Shown: positions 45,389 through 54,746 of the stretch, in pieces
Layout: the number at the start of each line of letters is the position of its first letter
How positions within the stretch are numbered: the stretch's first letter is position 1
Source: Agrobacterium salinitolerans
Lineage (GTDB): Bacteria > Pseudomonadota > Alphaproteobacteria > Rhizobiales > Rhizobiaceae
Assembly (NCBI RefSeq): GCF_002008225.1
Contig: NZ_MRDH01000006.1
Coordinates: 1,097,598 to 1,161,597, forward strand
Direction of reading: 5' to 3'
Length of the DNA stretch: 64,000 bases
Program-made: the position numbers and the translations under genes
Notes under the pieces: generated by a model
What the model was told of the DNA's origin: nothing
Database searches by the model: none
The model's input: the letters and a program-made list of their open reading frames with translations, nothing else

Positions 45389-46195
45389 TCAACCGTCAGA
45401 CAGATGTGAAAACGCTTTCAAAAGTGCCGGCAGTGCATAATTTGCTGCGGCGCACAATGCGGGGTGGTTTACCTGCCGGCGATTATACATCAAAGGTTTT
45501 CCATCGAGCCCGACCAGCCGGCCGCCCGCTTTCTCCAGAATGAGGTCGGCGGCGGCGAGATCCCACTCGTGCGAGTTGGCCTTGACCAGCGTTCCGTCAA
45601 TGCGGCCATCCGCCACCATGGCCAGCCGGTAGGCAAGCGAGGGGACGTGCGGAATGCGCTCCACGGTGTTGCGCAAGGCTTCCGGCAGATGCGCGATCGC
45701 TTCCGCCGCTGCGGCAAGATGGAAGGTTCCGCTATTGTCACGGGTTGCCGAGATGGCGGCTCCGTTCTTCAACGCCACGCCGCCTTCCACCGCGGTGAAC
45801 TCCTCCGCCAGCGCCGGCGCGACGAGCACGCCGACGACCGGCCGACCCTCATGGACCACTGCAACGCTGACGCACCAGGTGTCGCGGCCGCCGATGAAGG
45901 CGCGGGTTCCGTCAATGGGATCGACGACAAAAACGGTGGAGCGCGACAGCCTGTCCGTGTCGTCGTCCGTTTCTTCGGAAAGCCAGCCATAGTCAGGCCG
46001 GGCGGAGCGGAGAATGGTTTCGAGAATGTCGTTGGCGGCATAATCCGCCGCGCTGACCGGCGAAAGCCCACCATTCTTCCACCAGACCTCGGGGTCCTTG
46101 CGGAAGAAACCCAGCGCCGTCTCGCCCGCCTTGCGGGCGGCTCCGAGGACCAGCCTCAAATCGGAGGCCCAGCGGGCCTCAGCCATATCGTTCAT
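45389..46195 (-). CDS. Inositol monophosphatase family protein (CysQ-like)
   Basis: 268-aa Mg2+-dependent phosphatase. Metal and substrate motifs are LSEETDDD, VDPIDGTRAFIGGRD (Asp, Asp-Gly-Thr) and HEWDLAAADLILEKAGG. The arrangement fits the 3'(2'),5'-bisphosphate nucleotidase or inositol phosphatase group; CysQ function (hydrolysis of PAP) is one candidate. It belongs to the envelope cluster by gene order. The start MNDMAEARW has two ATG options, 46195 and 46186. Confidence 0.9.
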   Translation of the reverse strand: MNDMAEARWASDLRLVLGAARKAGETALGFFRKDPEVWWKNGGLSPVSAADYAANDILETILRSARPDYGWLSEETDDDTDRLSRSTVFVVDPIDGTRAFIGGRDTWCVSVAVVHEGRPVVGVLVAPALAEEFTAVEGGVALKNGAAISATRDNSGTFHLAAAAEAIAHLPEALRNTVERIPHVPSLAYRLAMVADGRIDGTLVKANSHEWDLAAADLILEKAGGRLVGLDGKPLMYNRRQVNHPALCAAANYALPALLKAFSHLSDG

Positions 46196-46288
46196 TTTGC
46201 CGTCTTTTCCGCGCGCCTCACACGGCGCGCCCGTTTTTCTCTTCGCACTTGCACATAAAGTGCCCGCGAAAACAACCCGCAGGCCGCC

Positions 46289-47635
46289 TCACTTGCCAGC
46301 GATCGTCATACCTTCGATGGCGAGCGTCGGGGCTGCGACGCCGTATTTGCGGTCGATATCATTGGCAGGCGTCACCCGCATGAACATGTCCTTCAGGTTG
46401 GACGCGATGGTGACCTCGGAAACCGCGAAGGTCTTTTCGCCATTCTCGATCCAGAAACCGCTCGCGCCGCAGCTATATTCACCCGTGATCATATTGGCGC
46501 CGTGGCCGATCAGCTCGGTGACGTAAAAGCCGGTTCCGACCTGTCTCAGCAGGTCCTCCGGCGAGAGATCGCCCGGCTCCAGCGCGAGATTGGTAGAAGC
46601 TGGCGAAACCGCCGTGCCGCCGCGCGCACCGCGACCGTTGGTTTCAAGACCGAGTTCCCGCGCCGCGGAGGTGGAGAGGAACCAGTGCTTCAAAACACCG
46701 TCCTCGATCATTGTCATCTTCTCGCCGCGAACACCCTCGCCATCAAAGGGACGCGAGGACGGGCCACGCACGATCTGCGGATCGTCGGTGAGATGAAGGC
46801 CCTTCTTCAGAACCTGCTGACCCATCTTGTCGCGCAGGAAGCTGGTCTTGCGGGCAACCGAGGCACCGTTGATCGCACCGGCAATGGCGCCGACGAAACC
46901 GCGGGCTATACGGGGATCGAAAACGACAGTGATATTGCTGCCGGTATCGACCTGACGCGGGCCGACCCGCCGAACGACTCTTTCACCGGCGCGGCGGCCG
47001 ATCTCTTCGGCTGCATCGAGATCAGCATAATAAAGGCGGCTGTCGAAATCGTAGTCGCGCTCCATCTTCGTGCCTTCGCCGGCGATGACGCTGACGGAGC
47101 GGCTGAAACGGCTACCCATGTAGCTGCCGGAAAAACCGTGTGAGGTAGCGAGGACGAGGCCGCCCATACCGCTCGATGCGCCGGCGCCGGAGGAATTGCT
47201 GACGCCTTTGACGGCCAGCGCCGCCTCTTCCGACGCAAGGGCTGCCTCGCGCAGCTGATCGGCCGAGACTTCGGTCGCATCGAAAAGCTCGAGATCGTCG
47301 TAGGACGTCGCAAGCCGCTCCTTATCCGCCAGGCAGGCAAAGGGATCTTCGGGCGAGACCTTCGCCATGGCGACGGCCCGTTCCGCCAGCGTCTTCAGGT
47401 CAAAGCCGGGATTGGCCGAAACGCTCGCCACCCGGCGGCCCACAAAGACGCGCAGGGAAAAATCGTCGCTTTCGGAGGATTCGGTGCTTTCCACCTTGCC
47501 GAGCCGCACGCCGACCGACTGCGAGCGGGAGCGGACGACAACGGCATCCGCCTCATCCGCACCGGCGGCGCGGGCAAGATCGACAAGCTGGCTGGCGCGA
47601 TCGAGAAGTTTGGAAGAATCTATTTCTGAGGACAT
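46289..47635 (-). CDS. pmbA: TldD/PmbA family metallopeptidase subunit
   Basis: 448-aa member of the TldD/PmbA family (TldE). The start MSSEIDSSKLLDRA follows AAAGG; a slightly longer frame exists. The family's N-terminal part (VRLGKVESTESSESDDFSLRVFVG) and C-terminal ITGEYSCGASGFWIENGE are visible. The HExxxH metal motif belongs to the TldD partner, not this subunit, as usual. The pair processes peptides such as microcin or CcdA-like substrates. No TldD gene is in the window. The divergent antiporter gene lies across a 116-bp gap. Confidence 0.93.
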   Translation of the reverse strand: MSSEIDSSKLLDRASQLVDLARAAGADEADAVVVRSRSQSVGVRLGKVESTESSESDDFSLRVFVGRRVASVSANPGFDLKTLAERAVAMAKVSPEDPFACLADKERLATSYDDLELFDATEVSADQLREAALASEEAALAVKGVSNSSGAGASSGMGGLVLATSHGFSGSYMGSRFSRSVSVIAGEGTKMERDYDFDSRLYYADLDAAEEIGRRAGERVVRRVGPRQVDTGSNITVVFDPRIARGFVGAIAGAINGASVARKTSFLRDKMGQQVLKKGLHLTDDPQIVRGPSSRPFDGEGVRGEKMTMIEDGVLKHWFLSTSAARELGLETNGRGARGGTAVSPASTNLALEPGDLSPEDLLRQVGTGFYVTELIGHGANMITGEYSCGASGFWIENGEKTFAVSEVTIASNLKDMFMRVTPANDIDRKYGVAAPTLAIEGMTIAGK

Positions 47636-47751
47636 GAGTTGGCCTTTCATTCCTGTTCCATTTATTGTGCCAGCAACCCCGCATCAAGGGCGAAACGCCG
47701 CTTTCTCCATTCGGACGGTATTGTCGCCACCCTATTCGAAAGTCCGCAGCC

Positions 47752-49575
47752 ATGACCGAGCACGACGCTCTCTTTTCCGAACCATTGCTGCTTCTGGCCG
47801 GCGCGGTCATCGCGGCCTCGGTTTTCCGCAAGCTCGGGCTTGGCACCGTGCTGGGCTATCTGGTGGCGGGCATCGTCATCGGGCCGTTCCTGCATCTGGT
47901 CACCGATGCGAAGGACATCTTCAATGTCTCGGAACTGGGCGTGGTTTTCCTGCTCTTCATCATCGGGCTGGAACTGAAGCCATCGCGCATCTGGCAGATG
48001 CGGCGCGATATTTTAGGGCTGGGGATGGCGCAGGTGCTGGTGACCGGCAGCGTGCTGGCGGCGATTGCCTGGTGGGCGGGGCTGATCGACTGGCGCGGCA
48101 GCCTCGTCGCGGGTTTCGGTCTAGCGCTTTCTTCCACCGCCTTTGCGCTGCAAATTCTTGCCGATGACGGCGACATGAATACGCGGCACGGCAACCGGTC
48201 CTTCTCGATCCTGCTGTTTCAGGATCTCGCCATCGTGCCGCTTCTTGCTCTCGTCACCATTCTTTCCAACCGGCCGGATGTGCCGACGGATTCCATGGTA
48301 TCCGATCTCATAGCCTCCGTCGTTGCGGTGGCGGGCATGATCCTTGCCGGGCGCTATCTTCTGACGCCGATGTTCCAGATCATCGCCCGTACGGGTGCAC
48401 GCGAGGTGATGATCGCCGCCGCCCTCTTCGTCGTTATCGGCGCCGCCGCCGTCATGGAAGCGGTGGGCCTGTCGATGGGCATGGGCGCGCTGCTGGCGGG
48501 GCTGATGCTGTCGGAATCCTCCTACCGGCACGAGCTGGAGGCCGATATCGAGCCGTTTCGCGGACTGCTTCTGGCGCTGTTCTTCATGGCCGTCGGCATG
48601 TCGCTGCATATCCATATCGTCTATGAAAACATCCTGCTCATCCTGATCACAGTGCCGGCGATGATGGCGGTGAAGGCGGGGCTGATCTATGGCCTCTGCC
48701 GCATCGCCGGCTCTTCGCGCTATGCGTCGAGCCGCATCGCCCTGCTTCTGGCGCAGGGCGGCGAATTCGGCTTCGTGCTCTTCACCACGGCTGCCGCCTC
48801 CGGGCTGTTTCCGCAGGCGACGGCCTCGATCCTCGTTGCCGTCGTCACGCTTTCCATGGCGCTGACGCCGCTTCTGGCGGTGATTTCACGGCGTCTGACC
48901 GCGGAGGATGCGGAAGAGGACAAGCTTGAGGAGGATTTCGACGGCGCGGGCGCGGATGTGCTGATGATCGGTTTTTCCCGTTTCGGCCAGATCGCCTCGC
49001 AAATCCTGCTCGCTGGCGGGCGCGACGTGACCGTCATCGACAGTTCGGCCGACCGCGTGCGGCAGGCCGCCCGTTTCGGCTTCCGCATCTTTTTCGGCGA
49101 TGGCACCCGCAAGGACGTGCTGATCGCCGCCGGCATCGAGCGGGCAGATCTGGTTGCGGTCTGCACTCACAAAAAGGAGGTGACCGACCGCATCATCGAC
49201 ATGATCCAGTCGGAATTTCCAAGCGTGCGCATCTATGCTCGCTCCTATGACCGCATCCATTCGCTGGGCCTCAGAAAGAAGGGCGTGGAATACGAAATCC
49301 GCGAGACGCTGGAATCCGGCCTGCTGTTCGGCAGGCGCATTCTGGAAGGGCTGGATATGGATGGCGAAAGGGCGTTGGCGATTGCCGACGACATTCGCGA
49401 ACGCGACGAAGAGCGGTTGCAGTTACAGGCCGTGGAAGGCATCGCCGCCGGCCGGCAGATGCTGCATAACAAGCCGGTACGCGAAGTGAAGCCCGAACCG
49501 CTGATGAAGCCGAAGACCAAGGCTGAAAAGTGGGAAGAGGATGCGGAAGACAGCGAGACGGAAGTATCGCTGTGA
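47752..49575 (+). CDS. CPA2 family monovalent cation:proton antiporter (KefB/KefC-like)
   Basis: 607-aa exchanger. The start MTEHDALFSEPLL fits family length; the longer frame adds 29 residues of no known use. About 12 membrane helices (residues 10-385) hold FLLFIIGLELKPSRIW and ALSSTAFALQIL, and the second half ends with QGGEFGFVLFTTA. A cytosolic TrkA-N/RCK domain (about 400-520) starts DVLMIGFSRFGQIASQILL and has the nucleotide motif. A charged tail ends the protein. Likely exports K+ in exchange for H+. A composite repeat follows. Confidence 0.94.
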   Translation: MTEHDALFSEPLLLLAGAVIAASVFRKLGLGTVLGYLVAGIVIGPFLHLVTDAKDIFNVSELGVVFLLFIIGLELKPSRIWQMRRDILGLGMAQVLVTGSVLAAIAWWAGLIDWRGSLVAGFGLALSSTAFALQILADDGDMNTRHGNRSFSILLFQDLAIVPLLALVTILSNRPDVPTDSMVSDLIASVVAVAGMILAGRYLLTPMFQIIARTGAREVMIAAALFVVIGAAAVMEAVGLSMGMGALLAGLMLSESSYRHELEADIEPFRGLLLALFFMAVGMSLHIHIVYENILLILITVPAMMAVKAGLIYGLCRIAGSSRYASSRIALLLAQGGEFGFVLFTTAAASGLFPQATASILVAVVTLSMALTPLLAVISRRLTAEDAEEDKLEEDFDGAGADVLMIGFSRFGQIASQILLAGGRDVTVIDSSADRVRQAARFGFRIFFGDGTRKDVLIAAGIERADLVAVCTHKKEVTDRIIDMIQSEFPSVRIYARSYDRIHSLGLRKKGVEYEIRETLESGLLFGRRILEGLDMDGERALAIADDIRERDEERLQLQAVEGIAAGRQMLHNKPVREVKPEPLMKPKTKAEKWEEDAEDSETEVSL

Positions 49576-49604
49576 ATTGAGTTCAACTTAGTGACTGGGA
49601 GAGC

Positions 49605-49744
49605 GCCACTTGTTTCTTCTCCCCGCCGGGGAGAAGGTGGCCCGAAGGGTCGGATGAGGGGGCAACGTTGCCGTAACTCTCTACCCTCGCCCCCTCATCC
49701 CGCTGCCGCGACCTTCTCCCCGCCGGGGAGAAGAAACAAGTGGC
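49605..49744. repeat. Composite inverted repeat, copy 2
   Basis: The outer arms, GCCACTTGTTTCTTCTCC and its complement, are perfect inverse copies over about 35 bp including the CTTCTCCCCGCCGGGGAGAAG palindrome. The centre resembles copy 1 at 4796-4917 (GGATGAGGGGG and complement). The whole could fold into a long cruciform with small hairpins at its ends. It sits in a gap between the antiporter and the lipase gene. Confidence 0.88.
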
Positions 49745-49775
49745 ACCCGCTCGCTCCCTATTCAGGATTTAACGC

Positions 49776-50702
49776 TCAAGCCTCCACACCCTGCCCGCGG
49801 TGAAACAGCTCCACCTGCATCTCGATATGGCGTTTCAGCTCGTCTTTGATACCGCTGGAGGCATTCAGCACCTCCTCCGACTTCAAAAAATCCAGCACGC
49901 CGAAACGGTGGACCGGGGGGCGAAGGAAAATGTGTGGCGGGCGTAACCTCAGTTTCAGGGCAATCGCCGCCTGCATCATCAGCTGGCTGGCGCCGAACAG
50001 GCTATCCAGCCGGTTCGGCATGGTGGTGCCGTCACCTTCCGGGCCACCGACGACGTCGACGCCGATGACGATATCGGCCCGATCCAGCAGATGTTCATAG
50101 GGCACGGGATTGAAGATGCCGCCGTCGATCATGATGCGGCCATCGATGCGCACCGGCATGAACAGTGCCGGAATGGCGGCGGATGCCGCCAGCGCCTGAA
50201 TGATCTCGCCGCTTTCCACCAACACTTCGGTCTGGGCGTAATAATCCGTCGTTATCACTTTGAGCGGAATGGCAAGCTCGGAAAAATCCTTCGGCAGGGC
50301 CTGCGGCATCAAGGCGTGCAGGATGAGTTCGAGGTTGAACTGCCCGAGGCGAAAACCGTCCACCGCATGGCGCATCGATGCCGGGCCGAGGCTCCAGAGC
50401 CGGTTGGCGACCGATCCTTTTCGTCCCATGAGTTCAAGCGTGTATTCGCGGATTTCCCGGCCCGTCATGCCGGCCGCCATGCCCGCGCCGATGATGGAGC
50501 CTATGGACGAACCGGAAATCGCAACGGGCCGGATGCCGAGTTCGTCCAATGCCTCGATGACGTTGATGTGGCAGATGCCGCGTGCGCCGCCGCCGCCGAG
50601 CGCCAGTCCGAAAGTCGGCTCATGGCCACCCGCGCCGTCACCTTCGAGAACCTCTTCCCCGGCGCGGACGATCGTTATGCTCTCGTTTACACCCTGCTCC
50701 AT
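49776..50702 (-). CDS. Patatin-like phospholipase family protein
   Basis: The start MEQGVNESITIVRAGEE gives 308 aa; the longer frame adds 57 residues without patatin likeness. Motifs are the oxyanion loop GGGGARG (about 37-43), the nucleophile ISGSSIGSI and the catalytic Asp in MIDGGIFNP. These form the Ser-Asp dyad of patatin-like lipases, similar to bacterial RssA/NTE-type proteins. Likely soluble and cytosolic. Substrate lipids are not known. Confidence 0.92.
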   Translation of the reverse strand: MEQGVNESITIVRAGEEVLEGDGAGGHEPTFGLALGGGGARGICHINVIEALDELGIRPVAISGSSIGSIIGAGMAAGMTGREIREYTLELMGRKGSVANRLWSLGPASMRHAVDGFRLGQFNLELILHALMPQALPKDFSELAIPLKVITTDYYAQTEVLVESGEIIQALAASAAIPALFMPVRIDGRIMIDGGIFNPVPYEHLLDRADIVIGVDVVGGPEGDGTTMPNRLDSLFGASQLMMQAAIALKLRLRPPHIFLRPPVHRFGVLDFLKSEEVLNASSGIKDELKRHIEMQVELFHRGQGVEA

Positions 50703-50889
50703 GCGAATACCCAAATTCTTTCCACGGCAAAGATTCTGCCTATTGCGCAAACAAGACAAGACCGTGGCATGACGGTAAGGTGTTCCTGTCGGAGTGTTTT
50801 CGCTTTTCTTCCAAGCGCGGAAACACTCCAACTCTTGTTCTGTCGCATGTCCGGACGGAAAACCGGGCTCCACTTTTCCTTGAAATGCT

Positions 50890-51447
50890 TCAGGGCTCGT
50901 AGCGGTAGAAATGCATTTTCGTATCGCCGAAGATGCGGCTTTCCAGCGGTTTGAATACCGGATCGACCTTCACCGCCACATCGCCGCGCTCTTCGAGAAT
51001 GGCAAGCGCGCCAGGTGTCAGCCAGCCGCCGCTGTGCGCTGCCGCGAAAGCCTTTTCACCATGGCCATTGCCATAGGGCGGGTCGGCGAAGAGAAGATCG
51101 AAGGGCTCTATATTGTTGACGCCGCCGAGCTTGGTGGCATCACGCCGCAGGATGCGGGCGCGGCCATGCAGACCCAGCGCATCGATATTTTCCCAGAGCA
51201 GCCCCCTGCCCTCCACGCCGTTTTCGACGAAGAGCGCCACACGACAGCCGCGCGAAAGCGCCTCCAGACCGACGGCGCCGGTTCCGGCGAAAACGTCCAG
51301 AACGCGCGTGCCGTCCAGACTTTCCGGATAGGCGTGGCTCAGAATATTGAAGAGGCTTTCCCGCGTCCTGTCGATGGTCGGACGAATGGAATTCGATTTC
51401 GGCGCGGCCAATGTCCGGCCGCGGAACTCACCGCCTACGATCCGCAT
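50890..51447 (-). CDS. rsmD: 16S rRNA (guanine(966)-N(2))-methyltransferase
   Basis: 185-aa methyltransferase. N-terminal MRIVGGEFRGRTLAAP and RPTIDRTRESLFNIL are family marks, DVFAGTGAVGLEALSRG is the SAM motif and LLFADPPYGNG the catalytic loop. The start overlaps the end of the pseudouridine synthase gene by 20 bp, so translation may be coupled and both act on ribosomal RNA. Confidence 0.95.
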   Translation of the reverse strand: MRIVGGEFRGRTLAAPKSNSIRPTIDRTRESLFNILSHAYPESLDGTRVLDVFAGTGAVGLEALSRGCRVALFVENGVEGRGLLWENIDALGLHGRARILRRDATKLGGVNNIEPFDLLFADPPYGNGHGEKAFAAAHSGGWLTPGALAILEERGDVAVKVDPVFKPLESRIFGDTKMHFYRYEP

Positions 51448-53374
51448 TACGTGTCATTCCCCTGCCTCCAGAAGGTTTGCCACCCGGGCCTTTGCCGCCC
51501 GGCTTGCCGCCGCCGGGACCGCCGGGGCCTTTGCTCTTGCCTGAGAAACCTGAACGTTCGCCCGATTTTCCGAAAGATGGTTTGCCGAAACCGGGTTTGC
51601 CGCCCGGCTTGCCGCCACGCGGCTTGTCGCCCGCCGGGCGCTCGCCGCGTGGGCGATCACCCTCTTCACGGGGCCTGTCGCGGAACGGACGGTCACCGAA
51701 GGGTTTTTCACCGCGGGCGGTGCGATCACCGAAACTCTTTTCGCCGCGTGGGCGGTCGCTGCGCGGACGATCACCCTCTTCACGCGGCTTGTCACGGAAC
51801 GGCCGGTCACCGAAAGGTTTGCCGCCGCGTGCCGGGCGGTCACCGAAGCTCTTTTCACCGCGCGGACGGTCGCCGCGCGGGCGATCACCCTCTTCACGCG
51901 GCCTGTCGCGGAATGGCCGGTCGCCGAAAGGTTTGCCACCGCGTGCCGGGCGGTCACCGAAGCTCTTTTCACCGCGCGGACGGTCGCCGCGTCCGCGACC
52001 ACCTTCTTCTTCGCGGGGAGAATCCGAGCGGATCCACTCGCCCTCGGCATCCGCATGCCGCACGACGTTGCGGCGCGCCTCGTCCTGGGCGGAAGGCTTC
52101 TTGAAGAGGTTTTCGGCTTCCGCGCGGGCGGAAGACTTGCGCTCCTTGCCGTCACGGGTGGGCCTTGCACCGGGCGCCATCCAGACATTGGCCGTGCGGC
52201 TGGTGCCGGCAGGCTGGCGGGGGCGACGGTCGTCGCCCTCATCCTCGCTGCGGCCCTTGGCGGCAAATTTCCCGGCGGGCTTGGAACCGAACTTGCCAGC
52301 CGGCTTGTCGCCGCGCTTGGTATCCAGCCGTCCAAGCGCCTTTTCACGACGATCCTCGGACTTACCGCTTTTTTCGAAACGCGGCTTGCCTTCCGGCGCA
52401 TCGCTCTTTGCCCATTCGGATTTCACGGGCCGCTTCGGCGTGTCGTCTTCTTCATCCTCAACGGGCGCATTGTAGATCGGCGCGTCGAAATTGGCGCCGG
52501 CCTGTTCGATGAGACGCGGGCCGAGCTGGTCGCGCAGCATGCGGCCGCGCACTTCCAGCACCTTGCCTTCGGGCAGATCGCCGAGCTGGAACGGACCGTA
52601 GGAAACGCGGATCAGGCGGTTGACCTCGAGACCGAGCGCGCCGAGCACGTTCTTGATCTCGCGGTTCTTGCCTTCACGCAGGCCCATGCTGATCCAGACA
52701 TTGTGGCCCTGGGTGCGGTCGAGCGTTGCGTCGATTGCGCCGTAGAGCACGCCGTCAACGGCAATGCCTTCCTTCAGCTTGTCGAGCGCTGCCTGATCGA
52801 CCTCGCCATGGGCGCGCACGCGGTAGCGCCGCAGCCAGCCGGTGGTCGGCAGTTCCAGCACGCGGGAAAGACCGCCATCGTTGGTGAGCAACAGCAGGCC
52901 TTCGGTATTGATATCGAGACGGCCGATGGAGAGCACGCGCGGCAGTTCACCCGGCAGATTGTCGAAGACGGTCGGGCGGCCTTCCGGGTCGGAATTGGTC
53001 GTCACCAGACCGGCGGGCTTGTGGTAAAGCCACAGGCGCGTGCGCTCGGCGCCGCGAATAGGCATGCCGTCGACTTCGATCTTGTCGGACAGCGTGGCGT
53101 TCACCACCGGCGTATCCAGCTTGACGCCGTTCAGCGATACGCGGCCTTCCATGATCATGCGCTCGACATCGCGACGCGAGGCGACGCCTGCGCGCGCCAT
53201 GATCTTGGAAATGCGCTCGGGCTTGGAGCCGCCAACGGTTTCCGGCGCCGGGGCGGCCTTTGCCTCGGTCGGTTTCTTTTCGCGCTCTGCGGCGGGCTTA
53301 CCGGGGCCTTTCGGCTTCCTGTCGCGGCTAATTGTCTTGCCGCCGTCACGCTTCGGCTTGTCTTTAAAAGTCAT
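51428..53374 (-). CDS. RluB/RsuA-type pseudouridine synthase with long repetitive tail
   Basis: 648 aa, more than twice typical RluB. After a short basic N-terminal region, the S4 domain (about 53-100, RISKIMARAGVASRRDVERM) and the synthase domain (about 115-300) with GRLDINTEGLLLLTNDG (catalytic Asp154) are intact, plus LREGKNREIKNVLGALGL. The last ~290 residues are rich in Gly, Arg, Asp, Lys and Pro, with three 38-residue repeats at 463-576 and a GGKPGGKPG-rich end. It likely modifies 23S rRNA; the tail may bind RNA. Divergent from tadA. Confidence 0.9.
   Translation of the reverse strand: MTFKDKPKRDGGKTISRDRKPKGPGKPAAEREKKPTEAKAAPAPETVGGSKPERISKIMARAGVASRRDVERMIMEGRVSLNGVKLDTPVVNATLSDKIEVDGMPIRGAERTRLWLYHKPAGLVTTNSDPEGRPTVFDNLPGELPRVLSIGRLDINTEGLLLLTNDGGLSRVLELPTTGWLRRYRVRAHGEVDQAALDKLKEGIAVDGVLYGAIDATLDRTQGHNVWISMGLREGKNREIKNVLGALGLEVNRLIRVSYGPFQLGDLPEGKVLEVRGRMLRDQLGPRLIEQAGANFDAPIYNAPVEDEEDDTPKRPVKSEWAKSDAPEGKPRFEKSGKSEDRREKALGRLDTKRGDKPAGKFGSKPAGKFAAKGRSEDEGDDRRPRQPAGTSRTANVWMAPGARPTRDGKERKSSARAEAENLFKKPSAQDEARRNVVRHADAEGEWIRSDSPREEEGGRGRGDRPRGEKSFGDRPARGGKPFGDRPFRDRPREEGDRPRGDRPRGEKSFGDRPARGGKPFGDRPFRDKPREEGDRPRSDRPRGEKSFGDRTARGEKPFGDRPFRDRPREEGDRPRGERPAGDKPRGGKPGGKPGFGKPSFGKSGERSGFSGKSKGPGGPGGGKPGGKGPGGKPSGGRGMTRNADRRR
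51647..51988 (-). repeat. Three 114-bp tandem coding repeats in the pseudouridine synthase tail
   Basis: Three consecutive 38-residue units follow the pattern GDRPRGEKSFGDRPARGG then KPFGDRPFRDRPREEGDRPR, with a few substitutions (for example Lys for Arg in the second and Ser-start in the third). Unit length is exactly 114 bp, so copy number could change without frameshift. Confidence 0.85.
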
Positions 53375-53445
53375 TTGCTGTTTGCCTGTTGTTTGGGCTG
53401 TCCTATCAGGTCCAAGCACAAGGGTTAAGAGGAAATTGAATCGCA

Positions 53446-53904
53446 ATGGCCGAAAGGACGCATTTCATGGAGCTGGCGCTTGTCGAAGCCCGTGCCGCGG
53501 CTGAGCGGCAGGAGGTTCCGATCGGCGCTGTACTGGTTCTGGACGGCCGCGTCATCGCCCGTTCCGGCAATCGCACCCGTGAATTGAACGATGTGACGGC
53601 GCACGCCGAAATCGCCGTGATCCGCATGGCCTGCGAGGCGCTGGAGCAGGAACGCCTGCCCGGCGCCGATCTCTACGTGACACTGGAGCCTTGCACCATG
53701 TGCGCGGCGGCGATTTCATTCGCCCGTATCCGCCGGCTTTATTACGGCGCGCAGGACCCCAAGGGCGGCGCAGTGGAGAGCGGCGTGCGTTTCTTCAGCC
53801 AGCCGACATGCCACCATGCGCCGGATGTCTATTCGGGTCTGGCGGAAAGTGAAAGTGCGGAGATTCTGCGGCAATTTTTCAGAGAGAAACGCCTCGAGGA
53901 TTGA
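53446..53904 (+). CDS. tadA: tRNA(adenosine(34)) deaminase
   Basis: 152-aa zinc enzyme that converts A34 to inosine in tRNA-Arg(ACG). Catalytic motif TAHAE (His53, Glu55) and Zn-binding PCTMC (Cys83, Cys86) are intact, with the family C terminus VRFFSQPTCHHAPDV. It is divergent from the pseudouridine synthase with a 71-bp shared promoter gap. Confidence 0.96.
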   Translation: MAERTHFMELALVEARAAAERQEVPIGAVLVLDGRVIARSGNRTRELNDVTAHAEIAVIRMACEALEQERLPGADLYVTLEPCTMCAAAISFARIRRLYYGAQDPKGGAVESGVRFFSQPTCHHAPDVYSGLAESESAEILRQFFREKRLED

Positions 53905-53950
53905 GCGGCGGGCGGGAGAAACAAATTTCCCGCCAGCCATCAGTCATATT

Positions 53951-54604
53951 TTACTGAAAGGGGTTCCACCAGCTCTTGCCGGTGTTCGCCACGGCCGCTT
54001 CTTTCTTGCGGCGCTTTGCCTTCTTCTGCTCCGGCTCACCGAGATCGGTCAGCTGATCCTGCGGAAGGCTGCGATATTCGGCTGGCGGATCGGTCAGGAA
54101 CTTGCGCTGGGCATTCACCACGGAGCCGCCCTGGGCGTCAGCCTTGGCCTTGCGGAAGGCTTCCCATTTCTGACTTTCGGTCATCTGGCCGGCGGTGCCG
54201 TTGCCGGCGAGCAGCGGCGAGCGGTAATGCGGGTTGTTTTTGTTGGCGTCCGCCTCATCGCGCAGACGTTCACGGGTTTCTTCCGGCGATTCGACCCATT
54301 GCGGATTGTTTTCGCGGTTCGCCATGTTCTGCTGCGGCGTGGTCAGCTGTTCGGCGCGGGCCTGTGCGGGAACGACGAGGCCCGGGCGGGGGCCGTATTT
54401 CAGGTTGCGCTTGCTCTGGTCACCGGTGATCGAGGTCGCGTTGCCGAGGTCGTCGACCAGCTGTTCGGCCGCCGTCTTGCCCGTACCGTAGGTCGGGCTG
54501 GTGCAGGCGCCCAGCAGCACGCCTATCGTCGTGACGCCAACAACCGTGCGAAACATGCCCAAACCCTGCGCACTACCCTGCCCAAAAGCCTTCATCATCT
54601 TCAT
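53951..54604 (-). CDS. Conserved lipoprotein of unknown function
   Basis: The start MKMMKAFGQGS gives 217 aa; the longer frame adds 43 non-signal residues. A signal stretch (VVGVTTIGVLLGACTSP) ends in a lipobox with Cys for acylation. The mature protein is charged, with PTYGTGKTAAEQLVDDL, then PQWVESPEETRERLRDEADANKNNPHY, and a Lys-rich tail ending WWNPFQ. It is probably anchored in the envelope. No named domain is recognised. Convergent with tadA. Confidence 0.8.
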   Translation of the reverse strand: MKMMKAFGQGSAQGLGMFRTVVGVTTIGVLLGACTSPTYGTGKTAAEQLVDDLGNATSITGDQSKRNLKYGPRPGLVVPAQARAEQLTTPQQNMANRENNPQWVESPEETRERLRDEADANKNNPHYRSPLLAGNGTAGQMTESQKWEAFRKAKADAQGGSVVNAQRKFLTDPPAEYRSLPQDQLTDLGEPEQKKAKRRKKEAAVANTGKSWWNPFQ

Positions 54605-54746
54605 TGAAACCCTTCCAGCCGTCCGTCCCACTTCGCCAGACATCGTCTTTCGGCAGGCGGCAGCCCGCATTGCCGTGCAAATCCGGCCATTTTCAGGCAG
54701 GTGTACCGGATGAAGAGGCAAAGCGCAATTCATCCGGTCATTTTCG

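Noticed and set aside
51647..51988. Tandem repeats taken as a possible CRISPR array
   Set aside because: Units are 114 bp, contiguous, in frame and coding; there are no spacers.
52055..53428. 457-aa plus-strand open frame opposite the pseudouridine synthase
   Set aside because: Antisense shadow; no domain or ribosome site.
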